Shown: positions 24,387-34,732, counted from the stretch's first letter. The stretch is DNA of 64,000 bases from Sphingopyxis sp. BSN-002 (GCF_022024275.1 NZ_CP091804.1:868001-932000), one strand, 5' to 3'. A program made the numbers and translations. Notes: generated by a model from the letters alone, not told the origin.

Positions 24387-25298
24387 GTGCGCACCCTCAC
24401 TGCCCTGTTTCTCGCCGCGGCCCTTGCGCCTTCGCTTGCCGTCGCCGCACCCAAGGCGCCCGATGCACCGTCGGTCGTCGCCGAACAATATCGCCGGGTC
24501 GAGGGTGGCCGCGCCGTGCAGGTCGGCATCGCCCAGACCGAAATCGAAACGAGCATCGACGTCGGGCGCGTCGCGGCAGCCACGGGCGGCGACCTGATCG
24601 GCGCACTGATCGTTTCGGGCATGGACGACAAGCGCCAGCGCCTCAGCGATTCGGCGAATGCGCGGGCGGAGGCGGCCGTCGCGCCGCTGCGCGATACGCT
24701 TGCGGGTTTCGACGTCGATGCCCTTGCGCTCGCCGCAACCACGTCGGCACTGTCGGCGACCGACTGGTTCCAGCCGCAAGGCGTGACGCTCAGCAAGGAA
24801 GTCTCGCCCGCCGGCCGCAGCGCCTTCGCCTTTGCCGCTACCACGCCGCAGGTCGCCTTCGTGACATGGCGCTATTCGCTGTCGCCCGATTTCACCCAGA
24901 TCCGCGTTACCGCCGAAATCATGCTGCAGCACCGGACAAAGGGAAAGGGAACCGCCGCCGCATCACCCCTTTTCTATCGCCAGACCGTGACCAGCATCGT
25001 CCAGCTCGGCAAGCGGAGCTATGAGCCCCGCGAGAATGTGGCGCTGTGGAACGCGAACCAGGCCGATCTTGCCAAGGCCGCGCTCAAGGCGGGCTTTGCG
25101 GAAAACGCTCGCCTGATCCCCTATGCCCTTGGCCTCGGGGCCGCCGACGTGAAGGCCTTCACCGCCAAGGACCGCGAGAAAGGCTTCGGCGGCGGCTTCT
25201 ACGGCCCGCTCGTCGCACGCGACGCCGACAATCCCGACAATCTGCTGATCTGGACGAAGGACGGCCTCATCCACATCCGGACCCTGCCCGCCGCCTAG
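24387..25298 (+). CDS. Exported hypothetical protein
   Basis: 303 residues, GTG start with GGCGGAG upstream, signal peptide ending AVAA. The mature protein has a YRRVEGGRAVQVGIAQTEIE opening and a beta-rich core (VTWRYSLSPDFTQIRVTAEIMLQ) followed by a helical C-terminal half ending IWTKDGLIHIRTLP. Not recognised. It follows the previous gene by 62 bp and converges on the amidohydrolase gene so tightly that both TAG stops share the palindrome CTAG at 25295-25298. Confidence 0.75.
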   Translation: MRTLTALFLAAALAPSLAVAAPKAPDAPSVVAEQYRRVEGGRAVQVGIAQTEIETSIDVGRVAAATGGDLIGALIVSGMDDKRQRLSDSANARAEAAVAPLRDTLAGFDVDALALAATTSALSATDWFQPQGVTLSKEVSPAGRSAFAFAATTPQVAFVTWRYSLSPDFTQIRVTAEIMLQHRTKGKGTAAASPLFYRQTVTSIVQLGKRSYEPRENVALWNANQADLAKAALKAGFAENARLIPYALGLGAADVKAFTAKDREKGFGGGFYGPLVARDADNPDNLLIWTKDGLIHIRTLPAA

Positions 25299-26662
25299 GG
25301 CACCGTCCGTTCGTCTGCGACCTTTGCCAGCATCGCCTTCAGCGCCGCCGCATCATGCCAGCGGCCCGCCACCATCACGCCCAGCGGCCTGCGCAGGGTT
25401 GCCGGGTTTGCCAGCGGGTTGTCGGCAACGAGCAGCAGGTCGGCACGATAGCCCGGCGCGATCACCCCGAACCTTTCCTCGCCCGGTGCCGTTTTCGCGA
25501 TAAATTCGCCCGGCGTCCGCGTCGCGGCCGACAGCGCCTGCCACGGCGTCAGGCCGGCGCCGAGCATCGCATCGATCTCTGCATGGACCGAGAACCCCGG
25601 TACGATGCCGGGGATTGACGGCGCGTCGTCGCCGGTGACCAGCGGCACCCCGGCGTCGGCAAGCGCCTTTACGAAGCGCGCTTCGAACGCGACGCGGCGC
25701 GACAGGTCGACCTCCTTCTTCTGATAGCCCGACCGCGCCCAGTCGATCCGGTCGGAGGGGGAAAGATAGCGCGCCTCGGGCGCCGCCAGATACGCCGCTA
25801 CGACCCCGGGTTTTCCGAATTGCGCCGCGATCGTGCGATAGGTGAAAAGGTCCGACGTCGCATAGGCCCCGGTCCGCTTCATCAGCGCGACCGCATCGGC
25901 AATCCGCGCCTCGTCGGGCGGCGCCTGCTGGTCGTCGGCCGGCGGCTCGGGAAAGAAGCCGTAGAAGAATTCTTCGATGTGCGCGACCAGCGACTGCCCC
26001 GCGGCAAGCTGCCTGGCGAGTCCCACCGCCTGCACATTATGCCCGACGACCCCGATGCCCTGCATCCGCGCTTCGTCGGCAAGCGCCGCAAAGGCATCGG
26101 CCGACAGGTTCGTATAGACCTTCATGAAGCTGTAGCCGTTGGCCTTGGCCAGCCGCACGATCGCGCGCGCCTCTTCGGGCGTCCGGACGACGAAATGGCC
26201 ATATTGCTCGCTGCCGTCGACGACGAAGGCGGTGAAGATATGCGGACCGGGCAGCTCGCCGCGATTGACCGCCAGCCGGATACGTCCGGCAAAGGCGTTG
26301 GTCGCGCCGCCCATATTGAGCATCGTCGTCACGCCGTTGGCAAGCAGCAGCGGCAGGTCGTTCCGGTCGCTCACATGATTGTGCATGTCGGCAAGCCCGG
26401 GAAACAGCCACGCGCCCTTGCCGTCCACCACCGGCGTCCCTGCAGGCAGCTTCGCCTTGATCCCGATGCTCGCGATCCGCCCGTCGGTCACGATCACCGT
26501 CGTGCGCGGAATCACTCGCTCGCGGTCCATCGGCACGACGTTGACGTCGGTCAGGACGATCGTCGCGGCGTGCGCCGTGGCGCCCGCAAGCAGCAGCCAC
26601 AGCGCGATCAGCGCTGCCGCGACGGTGCGCTCAATTCGCAGCAACGATCCTGTCGCGATCAT
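25295..26662 (-). CDS. Exported amidohydrolase (Amidohydro_1 family)
   Basis: 455 residues with an N-terminal hydrophobic segment (about 13-33) followed by the amidohydrolase entry strand TIVLTDVNVVPMD, the ADMHNHVSD metal motif, later HNVQAVGLARQL and HIEEF His sites, TGDDAP and the C-terminal GVIAPGYRADLLLVADNPL. Imidazolonepropionase/prolidase-like members act on cyclic amides or dipeptides; specificity unknown. It begins 31 bp inside the end of the type-B copy-3 gene, so A3, B3 and this gene form one transcription unit. Confidence 0.85.
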   Translation of the reverse strand: MIATGSLLRIERTVAAALIALWLLLAGATAHAATIVLTDVNVVPMDRERVIPRTTVIVTDGRIASIGIKAKLPAGTPVVDGKGAWLFPGLADMHNHVSDRNDLPLLLANGVTTMLNMGGATNAFAGRIRLAVNRGELPGPHIFTAFVVDGSEQYGHFVVRTPEEARAIVRLAKANGYSFMKVYTNLSADAFAALADEARMQGIGVVGHNVQAVGLARQLAAGQSLVAHIEEFFYGFFPEPPADDQQAPPDEARIADAVALMKRTGAYATSDLFTYRTIAAQFGKPGVVAAYLAAPEARYLSPSDRIDWARSGYQKKEVDLSRRVAFEARFVKALADAGVPLVTGDDAPSIPGIVPGFSVHAEIDAMLGAGLTPWQALSAATRTPGEFIAKTAPGEERFGVIAPGYRADLLLVADNPLANPATLRRPLGVMVAGRWHDAAALKAMLAKVADERTVP

Positions 26663-27515
26663 AGGTGATGATACCGGGAATGGCGGTGATCCGGTCGATC
26701 CCGACCCCGAAATAATTGGGGAACGGACCTGCCGCGCGCATCTCCGCGGGAACGATGCGATAGGCGGACAGCCGCGGATCGATGCTCGCCCCTGCTCGCG
26801 GCAGCTCCCAGCTCACGGCGTTCATTTCGGGCGGCAGGTCGAGGTCGGTTTTGGGCACCGGCCGCCCCTCGGCCTTCGCCTTCGCGCGCTCGTCCATCCA
26901 GTTGAGCGTCATCATGCCGGCATGGACGATGGTCCTTTCGGGCACCTCGAATTCGATCGACCCCATGCACATGCAGGTACCGCCCGCGGCATTCGCGTTG
27001 AAGATGATCGGGCCATAGAAGACATAGCGTCCGGGCTTCACCTTGTGGACGAAGGTCGAGCGGCCGTCCTTCTTCGCGAAGCGGTCGAACGGCCCGACCT
27101 GAACCATATTCTCGCGGTCGATCGGCGGGAAAGCCAGGTTCGCGTCGGTCGGTTCGACCGGCTCGACGGGACGCTTGCCGGCGCGCTGGTTGGGCTTCAT
27201 CGCGTCCCAGCGCCCGGCATCGGCCGCCCAGCTCGCATGCTTGCGTTCCCATTTCGCGTGCGCCTTCGCCAGCGCCTCGCCGCGTCGACGGATATAGTCG
27301 CTACGGTCGGCGTCGGTCGGCCGCCGCAGCAGCGTCAGCCCGAACGAATACATCGAGCTGTCCGAATTGGTCTGCAGGACGACATAGCTGGCCGCGGGGT
27401 CCAGCGTGATGACCTCCTTGTCGCCGACGGCCGCAAACTCTTCGGCGTCGGCACCGAGGGCGGAAACGGGAAGCGCGGCGGCGAGCAGCGCGAGCGCGAG
27501 GATCGACGGTCTCAT
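26631..27515 (-). CDS. Exported type-B protein of a repeated two-gene module (copy 3)
   Basis: 294 residues, GGGGAGG before the ATG at 27515, signal peptide ending ALGA. Homologous to 17966-18853 and 19409-20293 through SYVVLQ, an Ala/Lys-rich helix, VKPGRYVFYG, TCMCMGSIEFEVPE and IPGIITYDRDRIVAA. The last motif has lost the VIDA-TG ending present in the other two. Follows the type-A gene with a 3-bp gap and is itself followed by the amidohydrolase. Confidence 0.8.
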   Translation of the reverse strand: MRPSILALALLAAALPVSALGADAEEFAAVGDKEVITLDPAASYVVLQTNSDSSMYSFGLTLLRRPTDADRSDYIRRRGEALAKAHAKWERKHASWAADAGRWDAMKPNQRAGKRPVEPVEPTDANLAFPPIDRENMVQVGPFDRFAKKDGRSTFVHKVKPGRYVFYGPIIFNANAAGGTCMCMGSIEFEVPERTIVHAGMMTLNWMDERAKAKAEGRPVPKTDLDLPPEMNAVSWELPRAGASIDPRLSAYRIVPAEMRAAGPFPNYFGVGIDRITAIPGIITYDRDRIVAAN

Positions 27516-27518
27516 GAC

Positions 27519-28148
27519 TTACCTCCCCAGCGCCGGCGTCGTCGGCCGCGGCCCCGATGCGACGCGCGCCTGCTGCTTCAGAAACCCCTGCCGCTCCTCC
27601 TCGGGCAGGCCGCCGAAGCCTTCCTCGAAATTGAACGTCTGCCACATATCCTTGGGCAGGCCGAAGCGGTCGTAGCCCTTGAAGAACATGCAGCGGCGCA
27701 TGTTCACCCGCCGCGTCGCGCGGAGCTGCGCCGATCCGACGATCGCCGCGATCATCACATTGGCGATCGCACCGCCGACCAGCCCCGACGTGGTGCTGTT
27801 ATAGGGATAGGGCACGTCGCTGTTGCCGAACGGGCTCGCCAGTCCGCGCGACAGCCCGTCGCACTCGCGCAGATCCTTGAGCGCGGTCGCGAAATCGGTG
27901 TCGGCGCGGTTGAAGTAATAATATTTGTCGAAGTCCTTTTCCCATTTGGGATCGGGGGCAAAGGCCAGCGCGGGCATCGCGATCGTTGCGGGGTCGATCA
28001 CCTCGTCGGCCGCGGGCATCGTCACCGTCGCGACGATATCCTCGCCATCGCCGCCAGCCTCCGCCGTTTCCTGAGCCAGCGCCGGCGGGGCCGCGAGCGC
28101 GCACCCCAGCACGGCAAGCCGCCAGCCTTTCAACGCCTTATACCGCAT
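27519..28148 (-). CDS. Exported type-A protein of a repeated two-gene module (copy 3)
   Basis: 209 residues, GGGGGAGGG before the ATG, signal peptide ending ALAQ followed by a longer acidic spacer than in the other copies. Conserved blocks: KYYYFNRADTDFATALKDLREC, GLVGGAIANVMIAA, RVNMRRCMFFKGYDRFG, WQTFNFEEG and QARVASGP. It resembles copy 2 more than copy 1. It is the first gene of the A3-B3-amidohydrolase unit, 6.6 kb from the other pairs. Confidence 0.8.
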   Translation of the reverse strand: MRYKALKGWRLAVLGCALAAPPALAQETAEAGGDGEDIVATVTMPAADEVIDPATIAMPALAFAPDPKWEKDFDKYYYFNRADTDFATALKDLRECDGLSRGLASPFGNSDVPYPYNSTTSGLVGGAIANVMIAAIVGSAQLRATRRVNMRRCMFFKGYDRFGLPKDMWQTFNFEEGFGGLPEEERQGFLKQQARVASGPRPTTPALGR

Positions 28149-28195
28149 CCTTGCCCTCCCCCGAGTCTTCGGAGGAGATTAGACGCGGCGGGATT

Positions 28196-29662
28196 TTAGG
28201 CCAGCGCCTTCTTCAGCAGTTCGTTGACGACCTGCGGGTTCGCCTTGCCCTGCATCGCCTTCATCGTCTGCCCGACGAAGAAGCCGAACAGCGCTTCCTT
28301 GCCGCCCTTATACTGCTCGACCTTGTCGGCATTGGCGGTCAGGATCTTGGCGATTTCGGCTTCGATCGCGCCGGTATCGCTGGTCTGCTTCAGGCCGTCG
28401 CGCTCGACGATCACGCCCGCCGCGTCGCCGCTTTCGAGCATCTTTTCGAACACCTGCTTGGCGATCGTGCCCGAAATCGTGCCGTCGGCGACCAGACCGA
28501 GCAGTTCGCCCGCCTGCGCCGGCGTGACCGGACAATCCTCGAAGCTCTTGCCGAGGCGGTTGAGCGCCCCGAACAGCTCGCTCGACACCCAGTTCGCCGC
28601 CGCAGCCGGCTTCGCGCCGGTCTCGAGCAGCGTATCGAACCACAGCGCGCTTTCGACCTCGGCGGTCAGCACGTCGGCGTTGTACGCCGAAATCCCGGCC
28701 GCCAGATAGCGCGCGCGCTTGGCGTCGGGCAGTTCGGGAAGGCTCTCGCGGCATTCGTCGAGGAACGCATCGTCGAGTTCGAGCGGCAGCAGGTCGGGAT
28801 CGGGGAAGTAACGGTAATCATGCGCATCTTCCTTCGACCGCATCGAGCGCGTCTCGTTGCGGTCGGGGTCGTAAAGCCGCGTTTCCTGCACCACGCTGCC
28901 GCCGCTTTCGATCAGCTCGACCTGGCGCTTCGCCTCGCCCTCGATCACCGCCATCACGAAGCGTACCGAATTGACGTTCTTCGTCTCGGTGCGCGTGCCG
29001 AATTCGTCGCCGGGCTTGCGCACGCTGACATTGACGTCGGCGCGCATCGAACCTTCTTCCATATTGCCGTCGCACGATCCGACATAGCGCAGGATCGAAC
29101 GCAGCTTGCGCACATAGGCGCCGGCCTCGGCGGGCGAGCGCATGTCGGGGCGCGAGACGATTTCCATCAGCGCGACGCCCGAGCGGTTGAGGTCGACGTA
29201 CGACATCGTCGGATGCTGGTCGTGCATCAGCTTGCCCGCGTCCTGCTCGACATGGATACGCTCGATCCCGATGCGCTTCGGCTCGGGAATCCCCGCCTTC
29301 TCATCCCCCTCGATCATCAGCGAACCTTCGCCGACAAGCGGATGATAAAGCTGCGAAATCTGGTAACCCTGCGGCAGATCGGCATAGAAATAATTCTTGC
29401 GGTCGAAGCGCGACCATTTGTTGATCTCGGCCTCGATCGCCATGCCCGTGCGCACCGCCTGGCGGATGCACTCGCGGTTCGGCACCGGCAGCATGCCGGG
29501 CATGGCCGCGTCCACGAGGCTCACCTGCGTGTTCGGCTCCGCCCCGAACGCCGTCGCGGCACCCGAGAATAATTTGGCGTTGGAGGTGACCTGCGCATGG
29601 ACCTCGAGGCCGATCACGACCTCCCACTCGCCGGTTTCGCCCTTGATGCGATAGTCGCTCAT
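28196..29662 (-). CDS. gatB: Aspartyl/glutamyl-tRNA(Asn/Gln) amidotransferase subunit B
   Basis: 488 residues from the ATG at 29662. GatB with its signature [22 protein letters not shown] start, the zinc-site and kinase-like domain, [17 protein letters not shown], and a C-terminal YqeY-like tail. With GatA and GatC it converts misacylated Glu-tRNA(Gln) or Asp-tRNA(Asn). It starts 1 bp after the gatA stop; the order gatC-gatA-gatB on the minus strand is a standard operon. Confidence 0.97.
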   Translation of the reverse strand: MSDYRIKGETGEWEVVIGLEVHAQVTSNAKLFSGAATAFGAEPNTQVSLVDAAMPGMLPVPNRECIRQAVRTGMAIEAEINKWSRFDRKNYFYADLPQGYQISQLYHPLVGEGSLMIEGDEKAGIPEPKRIGIERIHVEQDAGKLMHDQHPTMSYVDLNRSGVALMEIVSRPDMRSPAEAGAYVRKLRSILRYVGSCDGNMEEGSMRADVNVSVRKPGDEFGTRTETKNVNSVRFVMAVIEGEAKRQVELIESGGSVVQETRLYDPDRNETRSMRSKEDAHDYRYFPDPDLLPLELDDAFLDECRESLPELPDAKRARYLAAGISAYNADVLTAEVESALWFDTLLETGAKPAAAANWVSSELFGALNRLGKSFEDCPVTPAQAGELLGLVADGTISGTIAKQVFEKMLESGDAAGVIVERDGLKQTSDTGAIEAEIAKILTANADKVEQYKGGKEALFGFFVGQTMKAMQGKANPQVVNELLKKALA

Positions 29663-29663
29663 C

Positions 29664-31145
29664 TTACCACCACTTCTCGGCACGGGCATTGAAGCCCGCC
29701 CGCTCTTCAATTGCCAGCCCCGCGTTCAGCACGCCCTGCTCGTCGAACGCCTTGCCGATGATCTGCAAGCCCAGCGGCAGTCCTTCGCGGTTCAGCGCCG
29801 CGGGGACCGACATTGCGGGCAGGCCCGCGAGGCTCGCGGGCACCGCGAACACGTCGTTGAGGTACATCGCCAGCGGGTCGGCCATCTTCTCGCCCAGCCC
29901 GAACGCCGCCGACGGCGCAGTCGGCGCAAGGATCACGTCGCAGCTAGCAAAAGCCTGCTCGAAATCGCGCGCGATCAGCGTCCGCACCTTCTGCGCCTGC
30001 GTGTAGTATGCGTCGTAGAAGCCCGCCGACAGCACATAGGTGCCGATCATGATGCGGCGCTTGACCTCGGGCCCGAAACCGTCGGCGCGCGTCGCGGCGT
30101 ACATGTCCTGCAGCCCCGCCTTTTCGGGCAGGTCGCGCAAACCATAACGCACGCCGTCATAGCGTGCGAGGTTCGACGACGCCTCGGCGGGCGCGATGAT
30201 ATAGTAAGTCGGCAGCGCATATTTGGTGTGCGGCAGGCTGATCTCGACGACCTCGGCCCCCGCATCCTTCAGCATCGCGATGCCCGCATCCCACATTGCG
30301 TCGATTTCGGGGTCGATGCCCTCGAGGCGATATTCCTTGGGAATACCGACCGTCTTGCCCTTGAGATCGCTTGACAAGGCCGCTTCCCAATCGGGAACCG
30401 CCATGTTCAGGCTCGTCGCATCCTTCGGATCGAAGCCCGCCATATTTTCGAGCATGATCGCACAATCGCGCACGTCGCGCGCCATCGGCCCCGCCTGATC
30501 GAGCGAGCTGGCAAACGCCACGATGCCCCAGCGCGAGCAGCGGCCATAGGTCGGCTTGATCCCCGAAATGCCGGTGAAGGCCGCGGGCTGGCGGATCGAG
30601 CCGCCGGTGTCGGTCCCCGTCGCCGCGGGGCACAGCCGCGCCGCGATCGCCGACGAGCTGCCGCCCGACGATCCACCCGGCGCGAGCGCGGCATTACCGC
30701 CGTCGTTGCGCTTCCACGGGCTGATCACATTGCCGAAGTAGGACGTCTCGTTCGACGACCCCATCGCAAACTGGTCGAGGTTCAGCTTGCCGAGCATCCC
30801 CGCGCCCGCGTCCCACAATTTCTGCGACACGGTCGATTCATAGCGCGGTACGAAGCCTTCGAGCATATGGCTCGCGGCGGTGGTCTGGACGCCGTTCGTC
30901 GCGAACAGGTCTTTCATCCCGATCGGCACGCCAGACAACGGCTTCAGGCTGCCAGCCGACCGGTCGGCATCGGCCTGCTTCGCCGCCGCGAGCGCATGCT
31001 CGGGCGTCTCGACGATGAACGCGTTGAGCGCCTTGGCGCCCGCGACATTGGCGTTGAACGCCTCGGCGACCTCGACGGCGCTGAAATCGCCCGCGCGGTG
31101 CCCGTCGCGAATCCCGGCGACGGTCAGGTTCGTAAGATCGGTCAT
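29664..31145 (-). CDS. gatA: Aspartyl/glutamyl-tRNA(Asn/Gln) amidotransferase subunit A
   Basis: 493 residues, amidase-signature hydrolase that frees ammonia from glutamine for transamidation. The catalytic Ser-cisSer-Lys triad is seen as K in VPIGMKDLF and the two serines in [15 protein letters not shown] and [13 protein letters not shown]. Its ATG overlaps the gatC stop by one base. No unusual residues. Confidence 0.97.
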   Translation of the reverse strand: MTDLTNLTVAGIRDGHRAGDFSAVEVAEAFNANVAGAKALNAFIVETPEHALAAAKQADADRSAGSLKPLSGVPIGMKDLFATNGVQTTAASHMLEGFVPRYESTVSQKLWDAGAGMLGKLNLDQFAMGSSNETSYFGNVISPWKRNDGGNAALAPGGSSGGSSSAIAARLCPAATGTDTGGSIRQPAAFTGISGIKPTYGRCSRWGIVAFASSLDQAGPMARDVRDCAIMLENMAGFDPKDATSLNMAVPDWEAALSSDLKGKTVGIPKEYRLEGIDPEIDAMWDAGIAMLKDAGAEVVEISLPHTKYALPTYYIIAPAEASSNLARYDGVRYGLRDLPEKAGLQDMYAATRADGFGPEVKRRIMIGTYVLSAGFYDAYYTQAQKVRTLIARDFEQAFASCDVILAPTAPSAAFGLGEKMADPLAMYLNDVFAVPASLAGLPAMSVPAALNREGLPLGLQIIGKAFDEQGVLNAGLAIEERAGFNARAEKWW

Positions 31146-31447
31146 TATTCGATTACCTTGGGAACGCCGAAAAAGCCGTGCTGCGGCGCCGGCGCATTGG
31201 CGAGAATATCGTCGCGGCGGTTGCCGCCGGTCAGCGGGTCGGCGTCGACGACGTCGTCGCGCAGCCGCAAGTTGTTCGGGATCACCGCAGTCATCGGCTC
31301 GACCCCGGTCACATCGACCTCGCCGAGTTGCTCGACCCAGCCGAGAATGCCGTTGAGTTCGCCTTCCATCGCGGCGGCCTCGGCATCGCTGATCGCGATG
31401 CGCGCCAGCGACGCTATTTTCCTGACTGTTGCCTGATCGATTGCCAT
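31145..31447 (-). CDS. gatC: Aspartyl/glutamyl-tRNA(Asn/Gln) amidotransferase subunit C
   Basis: 100 residues from the ATG at 31447; the longer frame to 31504 lacks a start signal. It is the small belt subunit that tethers GatA and Gat[29 protein letters not shown] is the helical start and FGVPKVIE the conserved end. First gene of the gatCAB operon. Confidence 0.95.
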   Translation of the reverse strand: MAIDQATVRKIASLARIAISDAEAAAMEGELNGILGWVEQLGEVDVTGVEPMTAVIPNNLRLRDDVVDADPLTGGNRRDDILANAPAPQHGFFGVPKVIE

Positions 31448-31520
31448 TCTTGTCGCCTTATCGGGAGAAGCTGCGCCGCTAGCATCCTCCCCCGTCCGCT
31501 TCAAGGCAGGCGCGCGATTC

Positions 31521-33287
31521 TCACTCGAAATCCTCGCCGACCGGCTTGCCGTTCACGAACAATTGCCGCCGCGTGACAGGGCGCACCTCGATCGCAGCCT
31601 TTTCGACCTCGTCGCTCGTCGGCCCCGGGGCCACCGCGCCGCCCGAGAAGGCCTGATAATCCTCCTGCCACGCCTTCGTTTTCGCATCGCGTGCGAACAG
31701 CACGACATTGTTGCCTTCGCCGACCACGAGCATCCTGTCCGCGTCCAGCACATAGGCCGCGCACGGCGCCGTGCGGCACTGTCCGCGATCCTCGATCGCC
31801 TTGTAGGCGTCGTCGCCGATCGACTGCCCCGCGGGCAGCACGCGCACCTTCTCGCGGATCGGCCTTGCACCATAGGCGACATCGGCGGCATCGACCGGTT
31901 CGCCGGCGACGGTCAGATCCCAGCGATTCTTCGTCTGGAGCGCCCATTTCGCCAGATCGGCCTTTGCCTTGTCGGGCGATTTCGCGATTTTCGCCAGCGC
32001 CGCGCGCCCGCTCGGTCCGAAATCGAACGCCAGCGCCGCCCAGTCGAACTTGTCGGCCTTGACCGTCCCCTTCTGCAGCCGCGCGAGCTGGTCGCGCGTC
32101 GAGATCGCGCCGAAATCCATGATCGGCAGCGCGAGGAACAGTGCGACCAGCGTCAGTCCGATCGCCAGTCTCTGCTGCAACGGACGCAGCACATCGTCGA
32201 AATCGCGCTTGCCCCGAACCACTGCCCACAGCCCGACCGCGCCATAGGCGAGCGCGACCATCGCCGCGATCGCGCCCCATATGCGCTCGGGCGTCCAGCC
32301 GTACTGGATTACGCGCAAATGCATCGAGTAAAAGGCGATGATCGCCAGCGGCAGTACCGCCACGACGAGCACCGCCGCCGCGCCGTGCAGAAAACGGTTG
32401 CCCGACCGTTCCTCGCGCCCGTTGCCGATAACTGCGTTGGCGAGCAGCACGGCAAAGGCGGCCGCGCCCATCATCAGCGCCGCGGTCGAAAAGCCCGATT
32501 CCCACAGCGGCGTCAGCCCCGTGCCGACCAGCGACAACAGGAACAGCACCACCGCGACCGCCAGCACCGGCGCCAGCACCGCGAGCACGATCATCACCAG
32601 CTTCTGCAGGGTCGCGACCAGCTTGTCGCGCTCGCGCAGCAGACCGACGGCGCCGCCGAACGCCGCGCCCGCCAGCATCCACGGAAACCAGCCGGTCTCG
32701 AACATCCTCATGATCAGCTTGATTCCGATCAGTTCGAACATCGACCCGATCAGCAGCACGAGCAGGAAGGTCAGCCCGGTGAAGGCAAGCCCCGCAGCGC
32801 CGATCACCGCGTCGGCCCAAGCGTGGCTGTGCAGCCGCTCGTACGGCATCTGCCACAGCTTCCAGAAGCGCCAGTCGGGCGCCACGTCGCGCCGCGTCTG
32901 GAACAGCGGCGTCGCGATCAGCACCGCGAGCAATCCCGACCAGAAAGGCCATTCGAACGGCGATGCGTCGACATTATAGCCCGCCGAGGTCCAGACGATC
33001 AGCGCGATCACCGCGCCCCACGCCAGCGCGAAGCCCGCCGCCCACGTCCAGCGGCGAAGCTCGACCCCCAGAACGAAGACCAAAGTCGCGACCGTGATGA
33101 ACGCCGCGAACGCGTTGCGGCCCGGATCATGATCGGGTGCGTAGCGCCAGTCGATCGTCAGGTGAAAGGCGAGCCCCGCGAGCGCACAGATCGCCGCCAT
33201 GATCCACGGCCGCAGCGGCCAGGGCGGGTCGCTTCCGTCGAGGCGGTTCGACTCGGGGACGGGCGGAGTTGCGGGCGCATCGGTCAT
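31521..33287 (-). CDS. DUF4153 multi-spanning membrane protein
   Basis: 588 residues from the ATG at 33287. About 11 hydrophobic helices fill the first two thirds ([19 protein letters not shown] onward), followed by a soluble C-terminal domain of about 200 residues with [16 protein letters not shown]4153 proteins are inner-membrane and uncharacterised. The start is uncertain: GTG at 33335 has a GGGGAGAGGGG ribosome-like site at good spacing, but the extra 16 residues look non-conserved; the ATG used has GGAG only 1 nt away. Confidence 0.8.
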   Translation of the reverse strand: MTDAPATPPVPESNRLDGSDPPWPLRPWIMAAICALAGLAFHLTIDWRYAPDHDPGRNAFAAFITVATLVFVLGVELRRWTWAAGFALAWGAVIALIVWTSAGYNVDASPFEWPFWSGLLAVLIATPLFQTRRDVAPDWRFWKLWQMPYERLHSHAWADAVIGAAGLAFTGLTFLLVLLIGSMFELIGIKLIMRMFETGWFPWMLAGAAFGGAVGLLRERDKLVATLQKLVMIVLAVLAPVLAVAVVLFLLSLVGTGLTPLWESGFSTAALMMGAAAFAVLLANAVIGNGREERSGNRFLHGAAAVLVVAVLPLAIIAFYSMHLRVIQYGWTPERIWGAIAAMVALAYGAVGLWAVVRGKRDFDDVLRPLQQRLAIGLTLVALFLALPIMDFGAISTRDQLARLQKGTVKADKFDWAALAFDFGPSGRAALAKIAKSPDKAKADLAKWALQTKNRWDLTVAGEPVDAADVAYGARPIREKVRVLPAGQSIGDDAYKAIEDRGQCRTAPCAAYVLDADRMLVVGEGNNVVLFARDAKTKAWQEDYQAFSGGAVAPGPTSDEVEKAAIEVRPVTRRQLFVNGKPVGEDFE

Positions 33288-33355
33288 GCTCCACATCTGG
33301 GCTTGTTTCGCGGCGCTTCGCAAGCCAGATAGCACGCGACCGCCCCTCTCCCCGC

Positions 33356-34636
33356 ATGGAGCGCCTTTTGGCCCGCAAATTCCTCTACATCATCGCCGCG
33401 ATCATCCTCATCATCTTCGGCTTCGGCGTCGCCTATCAGATCAATCCCGGCTGGTTCGGGCGTGTCGCGTTCGTGCCGTCGAGCGAGTTCGTCGAACAGA
33501 AGGTCGCCGAACCGAACGCCTATGACGATCCTAAAATGTGGCTCGCGCGCCCGGGGATGGAGAATGATCCGGCCGACTGGCGCCCGCCCGCGGATGGTGC
33601 CGAAGCGGCGAAGCCCGCCGACAAGCTGATTCCGCCGGCGAAGGCCGCAACGGCGGCCGATACCGAAGAAGCCCCCAAGGGCGACGCCGCGATCTTCTTC
33701 GTCCACCCGACCAGCTATTACAGCAAGGCGAGCTGGAACGCCCCGCTCGACGACGCCGACGCCAATTATCGCGCCAAGCTGTTCATGCAGGGCATGGCGA
33801 GCGCGTTCGGCGACGCGGGCGAGGTCTGGGCGCCGCGCTACCGGCAGGCCACGCTGGGCGCGTTCCTCGCGACCGACCGCGTCACCGCGGGCAAGGCGAT
33901 CGACGCCGCCTATCGCGACGTCGAACAGGCCTTCGACGCCTTTCTCGCCGCCCAACCGAAGAACAAGCCGATCATCCTTGCGGGCCACAGCCAGGGCGCG
34001 CTTCACCTGACGACCCTGCTCAGGAACCGCATCGCGGGCACGCCGCTCGCGAAGCGCATCGTCGCCGCTTACGTCATCGGCTGGCCGATCAGTCGCGACA
34101 CCGACCTCGCCGGCCTCGGCCTCCCCGCGTGCGAGACGCCCGAGCAGAAAGGCTGTATCCTGAGCTGGGCCACTTTCGCCGAGCCCGCCGACACCTCGAT
34201 GGTGACCGGCGCCTATGACGGCACGATCGGCTTCGATGGCCGCCCGCGTGCGGGCACGCGCATGCTGTGCACCAATCCGCTCACCGGCATTCCCGACACG
34301 GCTGCCGGCCCCGACGCCAATATCGGCACGCTGAAACCGAGCGAGGGCTTCAAGGCAGGCGTGCTGATCGCCCAGAAGGTCGGCGCAAAATGCGACGACG
34401 ACCGCGGCTTCCTGTTGATCGGCGATGCAGAGGCAGCACAGAATTATGCGCCGAGCTATGTGCTGCCCGGCAACAATTATCATGTCTTCGACATCACCCT
34501 GTTCTGGGCGAATGTCCGCGCCGACGTCCTCCGGCGCCTCGCGACCTTCGAAGGCAAACCCTCGCCGGTCCCGCCGCCGGCGGCGCCGGTTCCGGCACCT
34601 GCAGCTTCCCCGACCACGCCAGCGGCTAAATCCTGA
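33356..34636 (+). CDS. DUF3089 alpha/beta hydrolase
   Basis: 426 residues. N-terminal membrane anchor (LYIIAAIILIIFGFGVAY), then the hydrolase: FFVHPTSYYSKASWNAP, ILAGHSQGALHLTTLLRNRI (nucleophile Ser in GHSQG) and VIGWPIS. This is the DUF3089 lysophospholipase-like family. The ATG at 33356 has no ribosome site; TTG at 33368 has GGAG 6 nt upstream and is a real alternative. It diverges from DUF4153 with about 68 bp between. A Pro/Ala-rich tail ends the protein. Confidence 0.85.
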   Translation: MERLLARKFLYIIAAIILIIFGFGVAYQINPGWFGRVAFVPSSEFVEQKVAEPNAYDDPKMWLARPGMENDPADWRPPADGAEAAKPADKLIPPAKAATAADTEEAPKGDAAIFFVHPTSYYSKASWNAPLDDADANYRAKLFMQGMASAFGDAGEVWAPRYRQATLGAFLATDRVTAGKAIDAAYRDVEQAFDAFLAAQPKNKPIILAGHSQGALHLTTLLRNRIAGTPLAKRIVAAYVIGWPISRDTDLAGLGLPACETPEQKGCILSWATFAEPADTSMVTGAYDGTIGFDGRPRAGTRMLCTNPLTGIPDTAAGPDANIGTLKPSEGFKAGVLIAQKVGAKCDDDRGFLLIGDAEAAQNYAPSYVLPGNNYHVFDITLFWANVRADVLRRLATFEGKPSPVPPPAAPVPAPAASPTTPAAKS

Positions 34637-34640
34637 TCCA

Positions 34641-34717
34641 GTTCGCATTGAGCGAAGTCGAGATGCCCCAAAGTCACGCGCGACCTAAGGGTGTCTCGAC
34701 TTCGCTCGACACGAACA
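34641..34717. repeat. REP-like inverted repeat
   Basis: GAGCGAAGTCGAGA (34650-34663) and its reverse complement TCTCGACTTCGCTC (34694-34707) flank a 30-bp middle; outer GTTCG/CGAAC also pair. This type of intergenic palindrome is typical of sphingomonad genomes. It sits between the DUF3089 stop and ruvX and could serve as a bidirectional terminator or be a passive repeat. Confidence 0.6.
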
Positions 34718-34732
34718 GGTAAAGGGGCGGAT

